Positions 1-14,000 of a stretch of 64,000 nucleotides of DNA are shown here, one piece after another. Source of the stretch: Pseudofabraea citricarpa (taxonomy: Eukaryota; Ascomycota; Leotiomycetes; Helotiales; Dermateaceae). Positions within the stretch are counted from its first letter, which is position 1. Every line of letters begins with the position of its first letter. The notes under the pieces are model-generated. The model was not told the origin of the DNA and searched no databases. It saw only the letters and a list, made by a program, of their open reading frames with translations. The DNA lies in assembly GCA_029641185.1 (NCBI GenBank), contig JAPWGK010000011.1:1-64000 (forward strand), in the 5' to 3' direction. Position numbers and translations under genes: made by a program.

Positions 1-513
1 AAAACTCTAAACCTAGAAATAATTTATTATTATAAATACTTAAGTAAAAACTTTATAAGAGTAAAATATAAAAGGATTTCTTACTAAGATTTCTAGATTA
101 TATATAAAATCTCTTTAGTAAACTTCTTAAACTTATTAAAATTATTATAAAAGTAAATTAATTTATCTTAATTATTATTATTACTAGGTTTAATAAAGAT
201 AATAATAAAGGTAAATATAAGAATAATAATAGTAAAAATATTAGTAATAAGCTTCTTCTTTATATAATTAGCTTTCTTAAGGATTTTTAGAGCTTTATTA
301 TACTTTTTATAAGCTTTATAAAACTCTAAGTAACCCTTAGAAAATAATAGAAGATTCTTCTTATAAAAGTAATTATAAATTACTAGTATAATTTATTTTA
401 AATTATATATAATATTAACTAAAATCTAGAGGTTACTTAAGTATTTATTTAATCTCTTAGTTATTTTATCCTTTTTATTCTTAATATTATAAAAGTAATA
501 TAATACGAATATC
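1..513. repeat. Unclassified AT-rich relic at the window edge
   Basis: This AT-rich sequence precedes the first copy of the 3.35-kb repeat. It has no visible partner elsewhere in the window, so it may belong to an element that continues beyond the left edge. No reading frame, LTR end or terminal inverted repeat can be recognised. Confidence 0.6.
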
Positions 514-3500
514 TTATTTTAAATCTTAAGAATAAAGATATCTAGCTTATTAAAATACTTAGGCTAAGATAATATTAGCTAAGATTATATAAGTTAAGAA
601 TAAATTACTTATATAAATATAATACTTTAAGTAATTAGAACTAATAATATAAGAATAATATCTATTACCTAAAGAATAAGAATAATTAAGTAATATAATA
701 GGTATAAAAAAGGTTCTCTTAATATAAAGAGAATATAAGAATAATTTTATAAGAGCTTTTAGCTTTTTAGAAGATAATAAAAAAGTAAAGATAATATTAG
801 AAGTATTATAATATAATCGTTTTAAAAGCGAAAAGATCTAGTTATTATTAGGACTAAAAGAATACTTTAGAATACTTTTTAGGTATATAAGGATCTCTTA
901 CTAAGAGTATATTTTATAAGATAAAGAAATAAAAAGGGATTCTTTTTTTTTTTTCTTTTTTCTAGTTATTATTTTTATTATAAGAATTACTATTAATATT
1001 TATACTTATATTCTTAGCCTATTAATTAATAGCTTTATTAATATAATTAAAGTTACTAGTATTAAAAGAATTAATATCTTTTATTAATTATAAGAATAAT
1101 AATATCCTTAGAAATACTTATATTATCTTTTAGATTTATAACTAAGTTCTTTAAAAGCTATAATCTTATTATCCTTTTCTTTTACTAAGAAAAGTAAGCG
1201 TAACTTAACTTAATAATATAATTACTTATATTTCTTAACTAGAATATTAAACTAATCTTCTCTTAATCTAGTTAAAATAATAGGTAATATAATCCTAATA
1301 TTAGAAGTAAGAAGCTAAGTTAAAGTCTAACTTTATAATTAAGTCTAATAACTAAAAGTTAAAATACTAGTAGATAAAAAGCTTATATTACTTAATATTT
1401 AATTATCTTTTAACTTAGAAGTTACTAGAAGTAATTTCTTAATTATAAAGTCTAAGTATTACTTTAAATTATAAACTCGATCTTCTAAGATAATATTTAT
1501 AAATTTTAGAAGCTTCTTCTAAATAAACTTAAGATTATTAGTAATAACCTTCTTCTTTTAATAAATATAAAATAAGTTTTTTATATTATATATTAAGTTC
1601 TATAAATACTTAGTTAATACTTAGTAAAATCTTATAAAATAAAAGAATAAACTTACTAGAGGATAATTAATAAACTAAAGCTTCTTTTCTTACTCTTTTA
1701 TATAAAGATTCTTTTATAAAGCTAAGATCTTTTTTAAGTAATTATAAATATACTTTCTTATCTTTAATTTATTCTTATTTAAGAAATTAAATAAGATATC
1801 TAATATAATTTCTTTTTTACCTTCCTAATCTAAAAGTTCCTCCTAAGGCTAAAGTTAATAGCTAGATAATAAATAAAAAGACTAAGAAACTTATAAAAGA
1901 AGATATAAGTTTTATAAAAATAATATAATAAGACTTATAAATAATAATTAGATAATTATAATATTCTAGTAAAAGATTTTAAGTATTATTAGGTAAACCT
2001 AATTTATAATATATATCTTTTAGTATCTAAAATAAATCTTTCTCTAGAAGTATATTATATAAAACTTTAAAGATAAAAGTAATTATTTTATCTTTATTAT
2101 TAAGTATATTAAATAAAAAGTAATTATACTCTAGGGTTATAAGAGTCTTAGCTTATTATTATATTATTTTACTAATAATATCTTATTCTATAAGTTATAT
2201 ATCTTTCGGATTATTAGAAATAACTAAATTATTAAAAGTAAAAAGTATTTAAGTAAGCTTAATTTTATATAAAGTTTATACTAATATTTTATTATTAGCT
2301 TAAAAATAGTTTATCGTTTAATAAGATAAAGCTTATTCTTAAGCCTATTAAAAGTATTATATAAGATAATAAAATCTAAGGGTATTAGAACTAAGTTAAA
2401 ATATATATTTATTAACTTATTAGTATTTATAATTATCTTCTTTTTTAGGATAAAGATAATTTATATAAAAGTTAGCTTAGGCCTAGATATAATAATTTAG
2501 GATATATATTTATTTAAAGTAGTAAGTATTCTTATAATTACTTAGTATATAAAATATCTTAATAAAATATTACTTATCTTTTATAAGGTAATCTAATAAA
2601 ACTTTTATAAAGTAAGATAAAATAAAAAACTTATATAAAAGGATACTAGTATATATATTATCTTTTATAATAATAATAGATCCTTATATTTAATATAAGC
2701 GCTTATAGTTAATTATATAAACCTTTATTAAGCTCTTATAAAGAATAATAAGAGGAAGAAAAATAAACTTATTATATTAAAATAATTTATAATTAACTTC
2801 TTAGGAATAAGATTAGAAGTTTTATACTTAGATTAAAGTTATAATATAAGGAATAATTAATATAAAGGTAGATTAATACGTATTACTAACTTATATAATA
2901 AGATTAATACTAGATAATTTAAGAACTAAGAATAAAGATTATAAAAGGATTTATTAGGTCTAAAAGAAAAAAAGTAGATATATTAGAGATTAAAAGAAGA
3001 GAATAATAAAGACTTAGTAGGATATTATAAAGTTAAAGTTATAAAGATATTTTATTTTAGTTCGAATAAAAGAAGTAAAAGAATTTATAAGTAAAAGATA
3101 ATTTAGTTAGAATACTCTTTTTTTATATAATAAAAGATAAGTATTATAATTATAATTAAAAGGAAGAATATAATATTAAATTAATTTTTAGAAAGTAAGG
3201 ATAATAAATATTAAAGTTTATAGTATATCTAAATAAAAAGAAAAAAGAACTATAACTTTATATCTTAAGTTAAGGGATTTTCTATAGTTAAAATACTTAG
3301 TTTTATACTAGAAGTAATAAGTCTTATAAGAGATCTAAGCTAAGAATAATTTAACTAGTTATTAGGAGTATTTATTAAAAGAATATAAGTTTATTTATTA
3401 TAAGAGAAAAATAATCTAAGAGTTATAAGATTATCTTTTAGGAGATAATTAGAGGAATAAATTATAATAGCCTAGAGTTATAAGAGATATATATCTTATA

Positions 3501-3870
3501 CCTTAACTTTAATTTATTAAAGATAAGAGATACCTAATAATATTATAAGAAAAGCTATTATATAAGAGATAAATATAATAAGATTATATACTTGATTTTA
3601 TTATTTTTTTTACTTTTATAAGAAGTTATTATTATCTTAGGTATTATTATATAAGGGCTTTATAAGTATTCTTTAAGTATTCTAGGAGTTATATACTATT
3701 AGTTATACTTAAGTATTATAGTTAATTAATAACTTCTTTTACCTCTTACTTTTATAATTATTAATTTAATTACTAAATATACCTTATATATAGTTATATA
3801 TATTATATTAGTTACTAGTTATATTTATAATATTATAGATTCGAATACGCCCTAATATTTATTATTTTAT
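514..3870. repeat. 3.35-kb direct repeat, copy 1
   Basis: This 3357-bp segment aligns along its whole length with 11027-14380. Compared stretches (for example 520-700 against 11033-11210, and 3780-3870 against 14290-14380) are near-identical and differ almost only by C/T and G/A. Both copies begin and end at the tetramer TTAT. Copy 1 stops exactly where the 5' LTR of the retrotransposon begins. No coding motif could be recognised in either strand, so the element type is unknown; a degraded transposon or a tandemly duplicated fragment of one is likely. Confidence 0.85.
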
Positions 3871-4052
3871 TATAATAGCGGTTTTATCACCTAACTAATT
3901 AGTTAGCTAACGTACGTGTTATTACTATAATATTACCTAGTAATTAGGCTACGTCCGGCTTATATATATATTTTAAGAATAAATTCCTCTTTCTTTCTTA
4001 GAGATAAATTATATTACGATATTATAATATTCTACTTATAATTACTCTTATA
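3871..4052 (+). repeat. 5' LTR
   Basis: This 182-bp LTR begins TATAATAGCGG and ends CTTATA; the ends fit original TG..CA termini converted to TA..TA. It matches 10845-11026 over its full length with about 20 differences, all C/T or G/A transitions and no transversions. It includes the palindromic stretch CTAACTAATTAGTTAG at 3891-3906. Confidence 0.92.
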
Positions 4053-7000
4053 TTTTTTATCTTTTTATCCCTTAGGAGAATAACCTGTTATAGTTATACG
4101 GATTTAATACGAAATTAATTTGAAATCGAAATAATATTATAAAGTAAAGTTAATAGCTTAGCTACTTAATCTCGAGTTATTACTTACTTTTAATTAATTA
4201 ACCTAGGTAATAAGAAAGAAAAGAAACGAAACTAAAGTAATAATAACTTTACCCTAGTTTTATTTACTAGTAATAATAAAAATAAGGAGATTATAGAATT
4301 AATACGATAAATTAATATTACTAAGGCGAATATAAAACAAAAGCGTAAGGCTCTTACTATAATTAAAGCGAAAAAGAAAGCTATAAAAAGAAGGATAAAA
4401 GAATTATAATATTTAGAAGAAAAATAATAATACTTAGATACTAAGCTTAAGAAGCTACTTAGTAATATAAATAAGAGAAAAAGTCTCCTAATAAGAGAGA
4501 TACTAGTATTTATTTAGCCCTAGAGTAATAATACTTATAAAAGAATACTTAATAAGGTAAAAGATAAAAAAGAAAAGAAAGAACGCTTATAAAAGTATAA
4601 TAAGAGATTATCGATTAAGCTTTAGGATCTTTCTACTTATAAAAGTAAAAGCCTCTAGGAAATATAATCTTTTATAAGTACTATAAAACTTTAGTTTAAA
4701 ATCGATAATAATAACCGATTTATTAATAATATAATACGAATTAGTTATTATATAATAGTATTTATAAAAGCCCTAATAGCAAAGTAAAAACGACTCGATT
4801 AATATATAAGTATTAAAACGCTTAACTAAGAAAGTTTTAAGGAATAAATATTCGACTTTATATAAGATAAAAGTAATTATATTTTTAATACTACTAATAA
4901 ATATAAGCAGGCCTAGTAAAGATCCGGGTAATTTATTAATAAATTCGCTAGTTATCTTAATAATTTAGAATTAAAATTAGCTATTATTAATAATCGTAAT
5001 AAGAAGGATATATTTTATAATAAGTTAATACTAGAACTTAAAATAAATATAATTATATATAATAAAACGCCCTAAACCTATACTAGACTTATATAATTAG
5101 CGACCCGAATTAAGAATACCTAAAAACTTTCTTTAGGGTAATTTAATAATAAATTATTTAATTATAATTACTTTAGTAGAAACTTATATAAGAATCGACT
5201 TAACTAAAATTATACTAGACGAAGTAACTAGTATAATAATAATAATAAGAGGATAACACTTACTTATAAAGTAAATAATATACTTATTACTAGTATTAAC
5301 TTAAGGACTTACTAGAATTATAATAAGGTCGGGTATTTAGCCTAAGCTTATATAAAACTAAAGAGAAACTTAATAATAAGATATTATAAGTATAATTAAG
5401 AAGGTTATACTTAACCTAATTACTTAAAATAATTAAGCTAAGGAAAAAATTAAGCCTTAAGAGTAATATAATATTACTTTGTATAAGCTTAATATAATAT
5501 CTAATATACTAAAGACTAATTATTTTTATCTAGATTACTAATATTAATAAAAACTAGAGGACGAAATAAGCTTTTATTAATAGTAAGACTAAGGCGAATT
5601 ATATATAATAAAGCTTTACTACTAAGTATAAATAGATATTAATAAATAATAAAGATAAAAAGCTAGCTATTATTAATAATTAGGAAATTTAGACTTATAA
5701 TAGCTATAAGATTAATATTAAGACTATTAATAATAAAGATAATATAATTATATACTAATAATATTTTATAGCTTATAATTTTAACTTTCCTAAAGTTAAT
5801 ATTATTCTAGGATATTTATAGTTAATTATAATAAACTTACGAATTAACTAGGCTAAGAGAACCTAGTTATACTAGAAGCTAAGTATTATTTAGATTATTA
5901 TTACCTTAAAATTTACTAAGTTCTTATAATAAAAAATACTTATAAGTTATCTTATAATAATACTAGTATTTTACTATAGAAGGATTAAGGCGCTTACGTA
6001 AGCGTAACTACTTATAATACTCTCGGCTTATAATAAATATAATAATATTTTTAATAATATAATTATTTTTATATTCTTATAATATTATCTTATAAAGTAT
6101 AAGATCGACCTAATAAAAAGTAAAAAACTATTATAAGAGCTTATTTATATACTTTTAGAACTAGAACTTAAGGTATTATAAGAATACCTTAATATTACTA
6201 TAATCTAAGACCGGATTTAGCGCTCGACTAACCTAGTAGGAGCCCTAATTATATTCGTCCCTAAAAAGAATAAAAGATTTCGACTTTATATAAATTATAA
6301 AAAGCTAAATTAAATAACTATTAAAAATTATACTCTTTTACTACTAATTAGGGAAATCTTTAATAAGTTATATTATACGAAGTTATTTATAAAACTCGAT
6401 CTAAAAGATATATATTATTAGATTCGGATATAATCTAGAGATAAATAAAAAATAACTTTCCGAACCTAATATAAGTATTTTAAATATACGATTATATTAT
6501 TTAAATTATTAAACGTATTTACTATATTCTAGGTATATATTAACTAGGCTTTCTTAGAGCTAATTAATATAATATATATAATTTACCTTAATAATATCCT
6601 AATATTTTCGGAAGACCTAAATTAGTATAAATTTATAGTAAAAGAGATCTTAGATCGCCTATAGACTTATTAACTTTATATTAACCTTAAAAAATATAAA
6701 TTTAATACTAATAATATAAAATTCCTAGGTTATATTATAAATACCTATAAAATTACTATAAATCTAAAGTATATTAGAATAATTAAAAAATAATTTACTT
6801 CTTATAATATTAAGAATATATAAGTATTTTTAGGGTTTACTAATTTCTACTAGCGTTTTATTATAATATATTTAAGAGTAATCTAGGAGTTATTTAACCT
6901 CCTAAAGAAATTAATAAAGCTTTTTAAAATAATAATTCGAGTATACTAGGCTCTTAAAACTCTTAAAACTAAATTCCTAGTAGCCCTAATACTAAGGTAT

Positions 7001-10000
7001 TTTAATCTTATTTTATTAATTAAAATAAAAACCGATATATTAGGAATAACTATTATTAGTATATTAATATAATTATTTTATAATAGAAAATAATATTTAA
7101 TTACTTTTTATTCTTATAAGTTTTTCTTAGCCGAATTTAACTATAAAACTTATAATACTAAGTTACTAGTAATAGTTTTAGGTTTTAAGTAATAAAGCTA
7201 TTACCTCTATAATACTCCTAAGATAATAATAATATAAACCGATTATAATAACCTTAAATATTTTATAACTAAGAGAATATTAAACGAGCGTTAAAGCTAC
7301 TAGGCTGAAAAGCTAGCCTAGTACGATTTCGTACTAGAATATAAGCTAGGTAAAACTAACCTAGTAAATAGCTTATTATAAAAGCTTAATTATAAGTTAA
7401 TAGTCGAAGAAATAAAGTAAAAGATAAAGATATTATTATCCTTATATATAAAGTTATAATATATAACCTAAGGTATTATTAGAGTAATTATAAGGAACCT
7501 CTAGTACTAGTAAGAAAACTTAAGGCTTAGGTAACCTAAAATTAATAAGATATTAGGGCTAAAAGATAATTTTAACTTCCTAATAGGAAAGCTAATATAA
7601 AATTATAATAAAGATATTATTATAAAACGTCTTAAGCTTATTACTAGTATTACTAGTTATAAATAATATATATTATAGGTAGTTACTAATAAGATATTTC
7701 GTTCTAAAATAATATATAGCTTATTAATAAAAACGATATAAGATATTTTTTTTTAGTTATAAAAGGTTAACTCTTTTATAACTAAGAAATATTTTAAATT
7801 ATTACCTAAGGGGGCTAATATTAGGATAAAAAAAGTTAAATAAGAAATAAACCTTAAGGAACTATTTTATCGTAACTAATATATTTACGTGCTAGTAAAA
7901 GTTATTATCCGAGCCGAAATTCTTATAATATATTATAATAATTTATACGCTAGGTATTTTAGGTTTAAAAGAATATTAGAGCTAATATATAAGTTATATT
8001 TCTAGTAAAGCTTATAGTATAATATAAAAAACTACGTATAAACTTATAAGATATATTAATAAATAAAATTAAGGTAATATCACTTATATAATAAGCTTAT
8101 ATTACTCCTAGTCCCGATTAGATTATAATAAGAGATTATAATAAATTTTATTATTAGGCTACCCTCTAATAAATAATAAGAGTATATATATAACTTAGTA
8201 CTAGTAGTTATTAATAGATTCTTAAAAATAGCCTAGTACGTTCTTATTATAAAGAAGATTAATATACTAAAGCTAGTAGAGATTTTTATTTCTTAAATCT
8301 AGAAAGATTTTAGGACTCTTAAAAGTATAACCTCCGATTATAACTTATAATTTACTAGTAAGTTCTAGGGTATTATTATATTTTACTTATAAGTCTAATA
8401 CTAGCTTAGTATTATTTTTTATCTATAAACCGATAATTAAATAAAAAGGTAAAACTAAACGCTAAAGTAATACTTATATACTTATTATAATTTTAAATAA
8501 ACTAACTAAGCTTCGAAACTTACTTTTACTAAATATACTTATAATAATATAAAATATAAGAGTATAAGATTATCCCCTTTTTAGGCCTTATACGGATTCG
8601 AATTAATACTAGAAATAAATATTAGAGATATTATTATAAATAAGAAGATAATATATATTATAAAAAAAAGAATTAAGGAAATTAAGACCGAACGAAACGA
8701 GCTTAAAACCTAACTTAAAGCTATAATATTAAGGTAAAAGAAATATTATAATAAAAGATATAAACCTATAAAGTTTATTATTAGGTAATAAGTAATATTA
8801 TTAATAAAAAATATCTAGTAACTAAGGCCTAATAAGAAACTTACTAATAAGTACTAGGGATCGTTTAAAATCCTAGAAATAATTAGTACGTATATATAAG
8901 CTTATTAGTTAAAGCTCCTAAAAAGACTACAAATATATAATATATTTTATATTTCGTTATTAGAATTATATAATAGTCGAAATAATATTATTATAAACTC
9001 GGAACCTTATAATATTAATAGCTATAAAGAATAAGAAGTTAAATTAATATTTATTTACTAAGAAATAAAAAAAAGACGAAAGTATTTAGTCTAGTAAAAG
9101 AGTTATTTTATAGTAGACGATACCTAGGAATCTATAGAGAATATAATAAACGCTAATAAATTAGTAACTAAATACCTTAGTATAATATAAGAACTAATTA
9201 TAATTAGATTAAAGAGAAAATATAAGATATAAGTATTATTATTAAGGGAAATAAATTTTAGTATAAAAATCTTATCTAGTAGGAAGTCGTAATAAATCTA
9301 TATTATATTTGTAGTAGACTTTTAATAAGGCCTTATAAAACGTATAAAATCTTAAAACTTATACTAATAAAATAATAAACTTAAGGTATAATTATAATAA
9401 AGAACTTAATACGAGTACGAGTTATAATATTAGATTAATTTTAGTAAATAATAATATATAAAGTAAAAAAAGTTTTATTTTATTAAAGAAACTTAAAGCT
9501 AAAAAACCTAAACTCCTAGGTATCTTATCCTAAAAACGTTATAAAAAATATACGGAAATATAATATATTCTTTTAACTTAAGGTTTCTTAAGTTTAAGTT
9601 TCTTTTATAATATTAGTAACCTTTATATTTTTAGTTATAAGTTATTCTAATATACCCCGATTTATTTTTATACTAAGTTTCTTAGCGATTTCCTACTTAA
9701 TTTTATTCTAGGGATTTTAGTTTATCTTAAACTTAAAACGCTTTTTTATTATTAGTAATTTTATAAGCTTATATCTTTTATAAGAAATAATAATAAACTC
9801 GGGCTTTTCTAAAGGTTCGCGCTCGAAAGTAATAGAAAAACCTTTTATTTTAGTAACTAGGTTCGGATTTATATTAGCTTTAATATAAATTAGCTACGGC
9901 TTTACTAGGGATAAGATAAAAACTTATAATAAAAAGGTATAAAAGGCGATTTATTTCTTATATTTTAAGGAGAATTATATAAATTATTTCTAATTTAGTC

Positions 10001-10844
10001 TTAGGAATAGTTTTTTCTATAAATTTCTTTTAGCTAATAAGATTAGTAGTAGTATTTTATACGGCTTTATAAAAGGTAAGAGTTAGATTTTTCTTATATT
10101 TAATAATAAAGCTTAGGATAATACGAACTAAACTAATTATTTTAGGGAGAACCTATAAAAGTTAGTAATAAATCTAGGATAAATTAAAGATAAATTAGGA
10201 GTAACTACTTACTAGGGTATATTTTTATTTACTAATATAATAATAATAATTATAAGAACTAGACTTAGGGTTAAATTAGATATATTTTATAAGATTAATA
10301 GACTTTAAAAAGCGGATTATATAATATATATAAATCGCACGTATAAAGTTCGAAGGGATATTATATAAGAATTATTATAAAAACATAATAGCTAATAAGG
10401 CGAAAGCTTTTTATTATATATTTATATTACTAAAAGTAATAGTTAGTATTAGAAATATTATAGATATAATAAGGAAAGAATATAAGGAATAAGAATTCGA
10501 TTTTATTATTAAAGGAAGTTATTATAAATATTTATAGAAGAAAGAGGAAAAAGATAAGAAAAATAAGAGATATTTATATTTATAAGAAGAAATCTTTTAC
10601 TAGCGCGTTTTTATAACGCGAGGTTAAGGATATATAAATTATAATATTAGAGTAAATATCTTACTAGGATAATTTAATAGATTCATATAAGAGAACTTAC
10701 AGAAAATAATCGAACGAAAGAATTATAAATTATCGAATTTCTAATAAAAGATATTATACTAGACTCGTGTATTTTTTATATATTACTCGAGAGTAAATTT
10801 ATCAAATAAGGTTATAAGGACTCGATTATAAGAGGAAAGGTAAT
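4053..10844 (+). pseudogene. Degenerate gag-pol of the Ty3/gypsy element
   Basis: Motifs can be followed in the plus frames despite frequent stop codons. A CCHC zinc-knuckle pattern lies at about 5379-5425, with Cys codons read as Tyr. The reverse transcriptase contains the region before the active site at about 6270-6330 and the catalytic box at 6581-6610, where the frame reads I-Y-L-N-N-I-L-I-F-S: the two catalytic aspartates are now asparagine codons. The conserved block ending F-L-G-Y follows near 6720-6740. Integrase has the HHCC-like region at about 7920-8050, the first acidic residue also turned to Asn at 8201-8233, and the second Asp retained at about 8334-8366. A chromodomain (aromatic cage and W-E-P type motif, Trp codon read as stop) lies at about 9083-9160. 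The last 1.6 kb before the 3' LTR has no recognised domain. Confidence 0.88.
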
Positions 10845-11026
10845 TATAATAGTAGTTCTATTACCTAACTAATTAGTTAGCTAGCATACGTATTATTATT
10901 ATAATACCACCTAATAATTAGGCCGCGTCCGGCTTATATATATATTTTAAGGGTAAATTTTTCTTTCTTTCTTAGAGATAAATTATATTATAATACTATA
11001 ATATTTTACTTATAATTACTCTTATA
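10845..11026 (+). repeat. 3' LTR
   Basis: This is the 182-bp partner of the 5' LTR at 3871-4052. All visible differences between the two are transitions, as expected if both were hit independently by RIP rather than by neutral drift. It is directly followed by the TTAT that starts copy 2 of the 3.35-kb repeat. Confidence 0.92.
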
Positions 11027-14000
11027 TTATTTCGAATCTTAAGAATAAAAATATCTAGCTTATTAAGATACTTAGGCTAAGATAATATTAGCTAAAGTTA
11101 TATAAGTTAAAAATAAATTACTTATACGAATATAATACTTTAAGTAATTAAAACTAATAATATAAGAATAATATTTATTACCTAAAGGATAAGAATAATT
11201 AAGTAATATAATAAGTATAAAAAAGGCTTTCTTAATATAAAGAAAATATAAAAATAATTTTATAAAAGTTTTTAGCTTTCTAGAAAATAATAAAAAAATA
11301 AAGATAATATTAGAAGTATTATAATATAATCGCTTTAAAAGTAAAGAGATCTAGTTATTATTAGGATTAAAAGAATATTTTAAAATACTTTTTAAGTATA
11401 TAAAAATCTCTTACTAAGAATATATTTTATAAGATAAGAAAATAAAAAGGGATTTTTTTTCTTCTTTTTCTTCCTAGTTATTATTCTTAATATAAGAATT
11501 ATTATTAATATTTATACTTATATCCTTAGCTTATTAATTAATAATCTTATTAATACGATTAAAATCGCTAGTATTAAAAGGATTAATATCTTTATTAATA
11601 ATAAGAGTAATAATATCCTTAGAAATACTTATATTATCCTTTAGATTTATAACTAGGTTTTTTAAAGTCGTAGTTTTATTATCTTTCTCTTTTACTAAGA
11701 AAGATAAGTATAACTTAACTTAATAATATAACTACTTATATTTCTTAACTAAAATATTAGATTAATCTCCTTCTAATTTAGTTAAAATAATAAGTAATAT
11801 AATCCTAGTATTAGAAGTAAGAGACTAAGTTAAAGCCCGACTTTATAATTAAGTCTAATAACTAGGAGTTAGAATATTAGTAAACGGAGAGCTTATATTA
11901 CTTAATAATTAACTATCTTTTAACTTAGGAGTTATTAGAATAATTTTCTTAATTATAAAATCTAAGTATTACTTTAAATTATAAACTTAATCTTCTAGGA
12001 TAATATTTATAAACTTTAGAAGCTTCTTTTAAATAAACTTAAGATTACTAGTAATAATCTTCTTTTTTTAATAAATATAAAATAAGTTTTTTATATTATA
12101 TATTAAGTTTTATAAATACTTAGTTAATACTTAGTAAGGTCTTATTAAATAGAAGGATAAACTTACTAGAGGGTAATTAATAAACTAGAGCTTCTTTTTT
12201 TACTTTTTAGTATAAAAGCTTTTTTATAAAGCTAAGATCTTTTTTAAGCGATTATAAAAATATTTTCTTATCTTTAACTTATTCTTATTTAAGAAATTAA
12301 ATAAGATATTAGGTATAATCTCTTTTTTATCTTCCTAACTTAGAACTTCCTCCTAAAGCTAGAGTTAATAGCCGGATAATAAATAATAAGGCTAAGAAAC
12401 TTATAAAAGTAGGTATAAGTTTTATAAAAATAATATAATAAGACTTATAAATAATAATTAAATAATTATAATACTTTAGTAAAGGATTTTAAGTATTATT
12501 AGGTAGATCTAATTTATAATACGTATCTTTTAGTATCTAGAGCGAGTTTTTCTCTAGAAATATATTATATAAAACTTTAAAAATAAAGGCTATTATTTTA
12601 TTTTTATTATTAAGAGTATTAAATAAGAAGTAATTATATTCTAGGGTTATAAGAATCTTAGCTTATTATTATATTATTTTGCTAATAACCTCTTATTTTA
12701 TAAGTTACGTATTCTTAGGATTATTAGAGATAACTAAATTATTAAAAGTAAAAGAATATTTAGGTAAATCTAGTTTTATATAAAATTTATACTAATATTT
12801 TACTACTAGCTTAAAGACGGCTTATCGTTTAATAAGATAAAGCTTATCCTTAAGCTTATTAAGAATATTATATAAGGTAATAAAATCTAAGGATATTAGA
12901 ACTAAGTTAAAGTATATATTTACTAACTTATTAGCGTTTATAATTATCTTCTTTTCTAGAATAAAAATAATTTATATAAAAGTTAGCTTAGGCCTAGATA
13001 TAATAATTTAGGGTATATATTTATTTAAAGTATTAAGTATCCTTATAATTACTTAGTATATAAAATACCTTAATAAAATATTATTTATCTTTTATAAGGT
13101 AATTTAATAAAACTTTTATAAAGTAAGGTAAAATAAAAAACTTATATAATAAAATACTAGTATATATACTATCTTTTATTATAATAATAAGTCCTTATAT
13201 TTAGTATAAGCGCTTATAATTAATTATACGAACCTTTATTAAGCTTTTATAAAAGATAATAAGAAAAAGAAAGATAAACTTATTATATTAAAATAATTTA
13301 TAGCTAGCTTCTTAGGAATAAGATTAAGAATTTTATACTTAGATTAAGGCTATAATATAAAGAATAATTAGTATAAAGGTAGATTAATACGTATTATTAA
13401 CTTATATAATAAGATTAATAATAGATAGTTTAAGAACTAGAGATAAGAGTTATAAAAGGACTTATTATATTTAAAAGCGAAGAAATAAATATATTAGAGA
13501 TTAAAAAAAGAAAATAATAAAGATTTAATAGGATATTATAAAGTTAAAGTTATAAAGATATTTTATTTTAATTTAAATAAAGGAAGCGAAGAAATTTATA
13601 AGTAAGAGACGATTTAGTTAAAGTATCCTTTTTTTATATAATAAAAAATAGGTATTATAATTATAATTAAAAGAAAGAATATAATATTAAATTAATCTTT
13701 AGAAAATAGGGATAATAAATATTAGAGTTTATAGTATATTTAAATAAAAAAAAAGGAGAACTATAGTTTTATATCTTAAGTTAAAGGATTTTTTATAATT
13801 AAAATACTTAGTTTTATACTAAGAGTAATAATTCTTATAAGAAATCCGAGCTAAGAATAACTTAACTAATTATTAGGAGTATTTATTAGAGAAATACGAG
13901 TTTATTTATTATAAGAGAAAAGTAATCTAAGAGTTATAAGGTTATCTTTTAGGAGATAATTAAAAGAGTAGATTATAATAACCTAGAATTATAAGAAATA

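Larger units (their letters stand above)
3871..11026 (+). mobile_element. Chromoviral Ty3/gypsy LTR retrotransposon, RIP-inactivated
   Basis: This is a complete 7156-bp element bounded by two 182-bp LTRs (3871-4052 and 10845-11026). It is flanked by a possible 4-bp target duplication, TTAT, at 3867-3870 and 11027-11030; the low complexity makes that repeat weak evidence. The purine run at 10831-10840, just before the 3' LTR, fits a polypurine tract. Inside, in plus orientation, the relics run in the order zinc knuckle, reverse transcriptase, integrase and chromodomain, which defines the chromovirus branch of Ty3/gypsy. All frames are broken by TAA and TAG codons, so the element is dead. It lies precisely between two copies of a 3.35-kb direct repeat. 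Confidence 0.92.
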
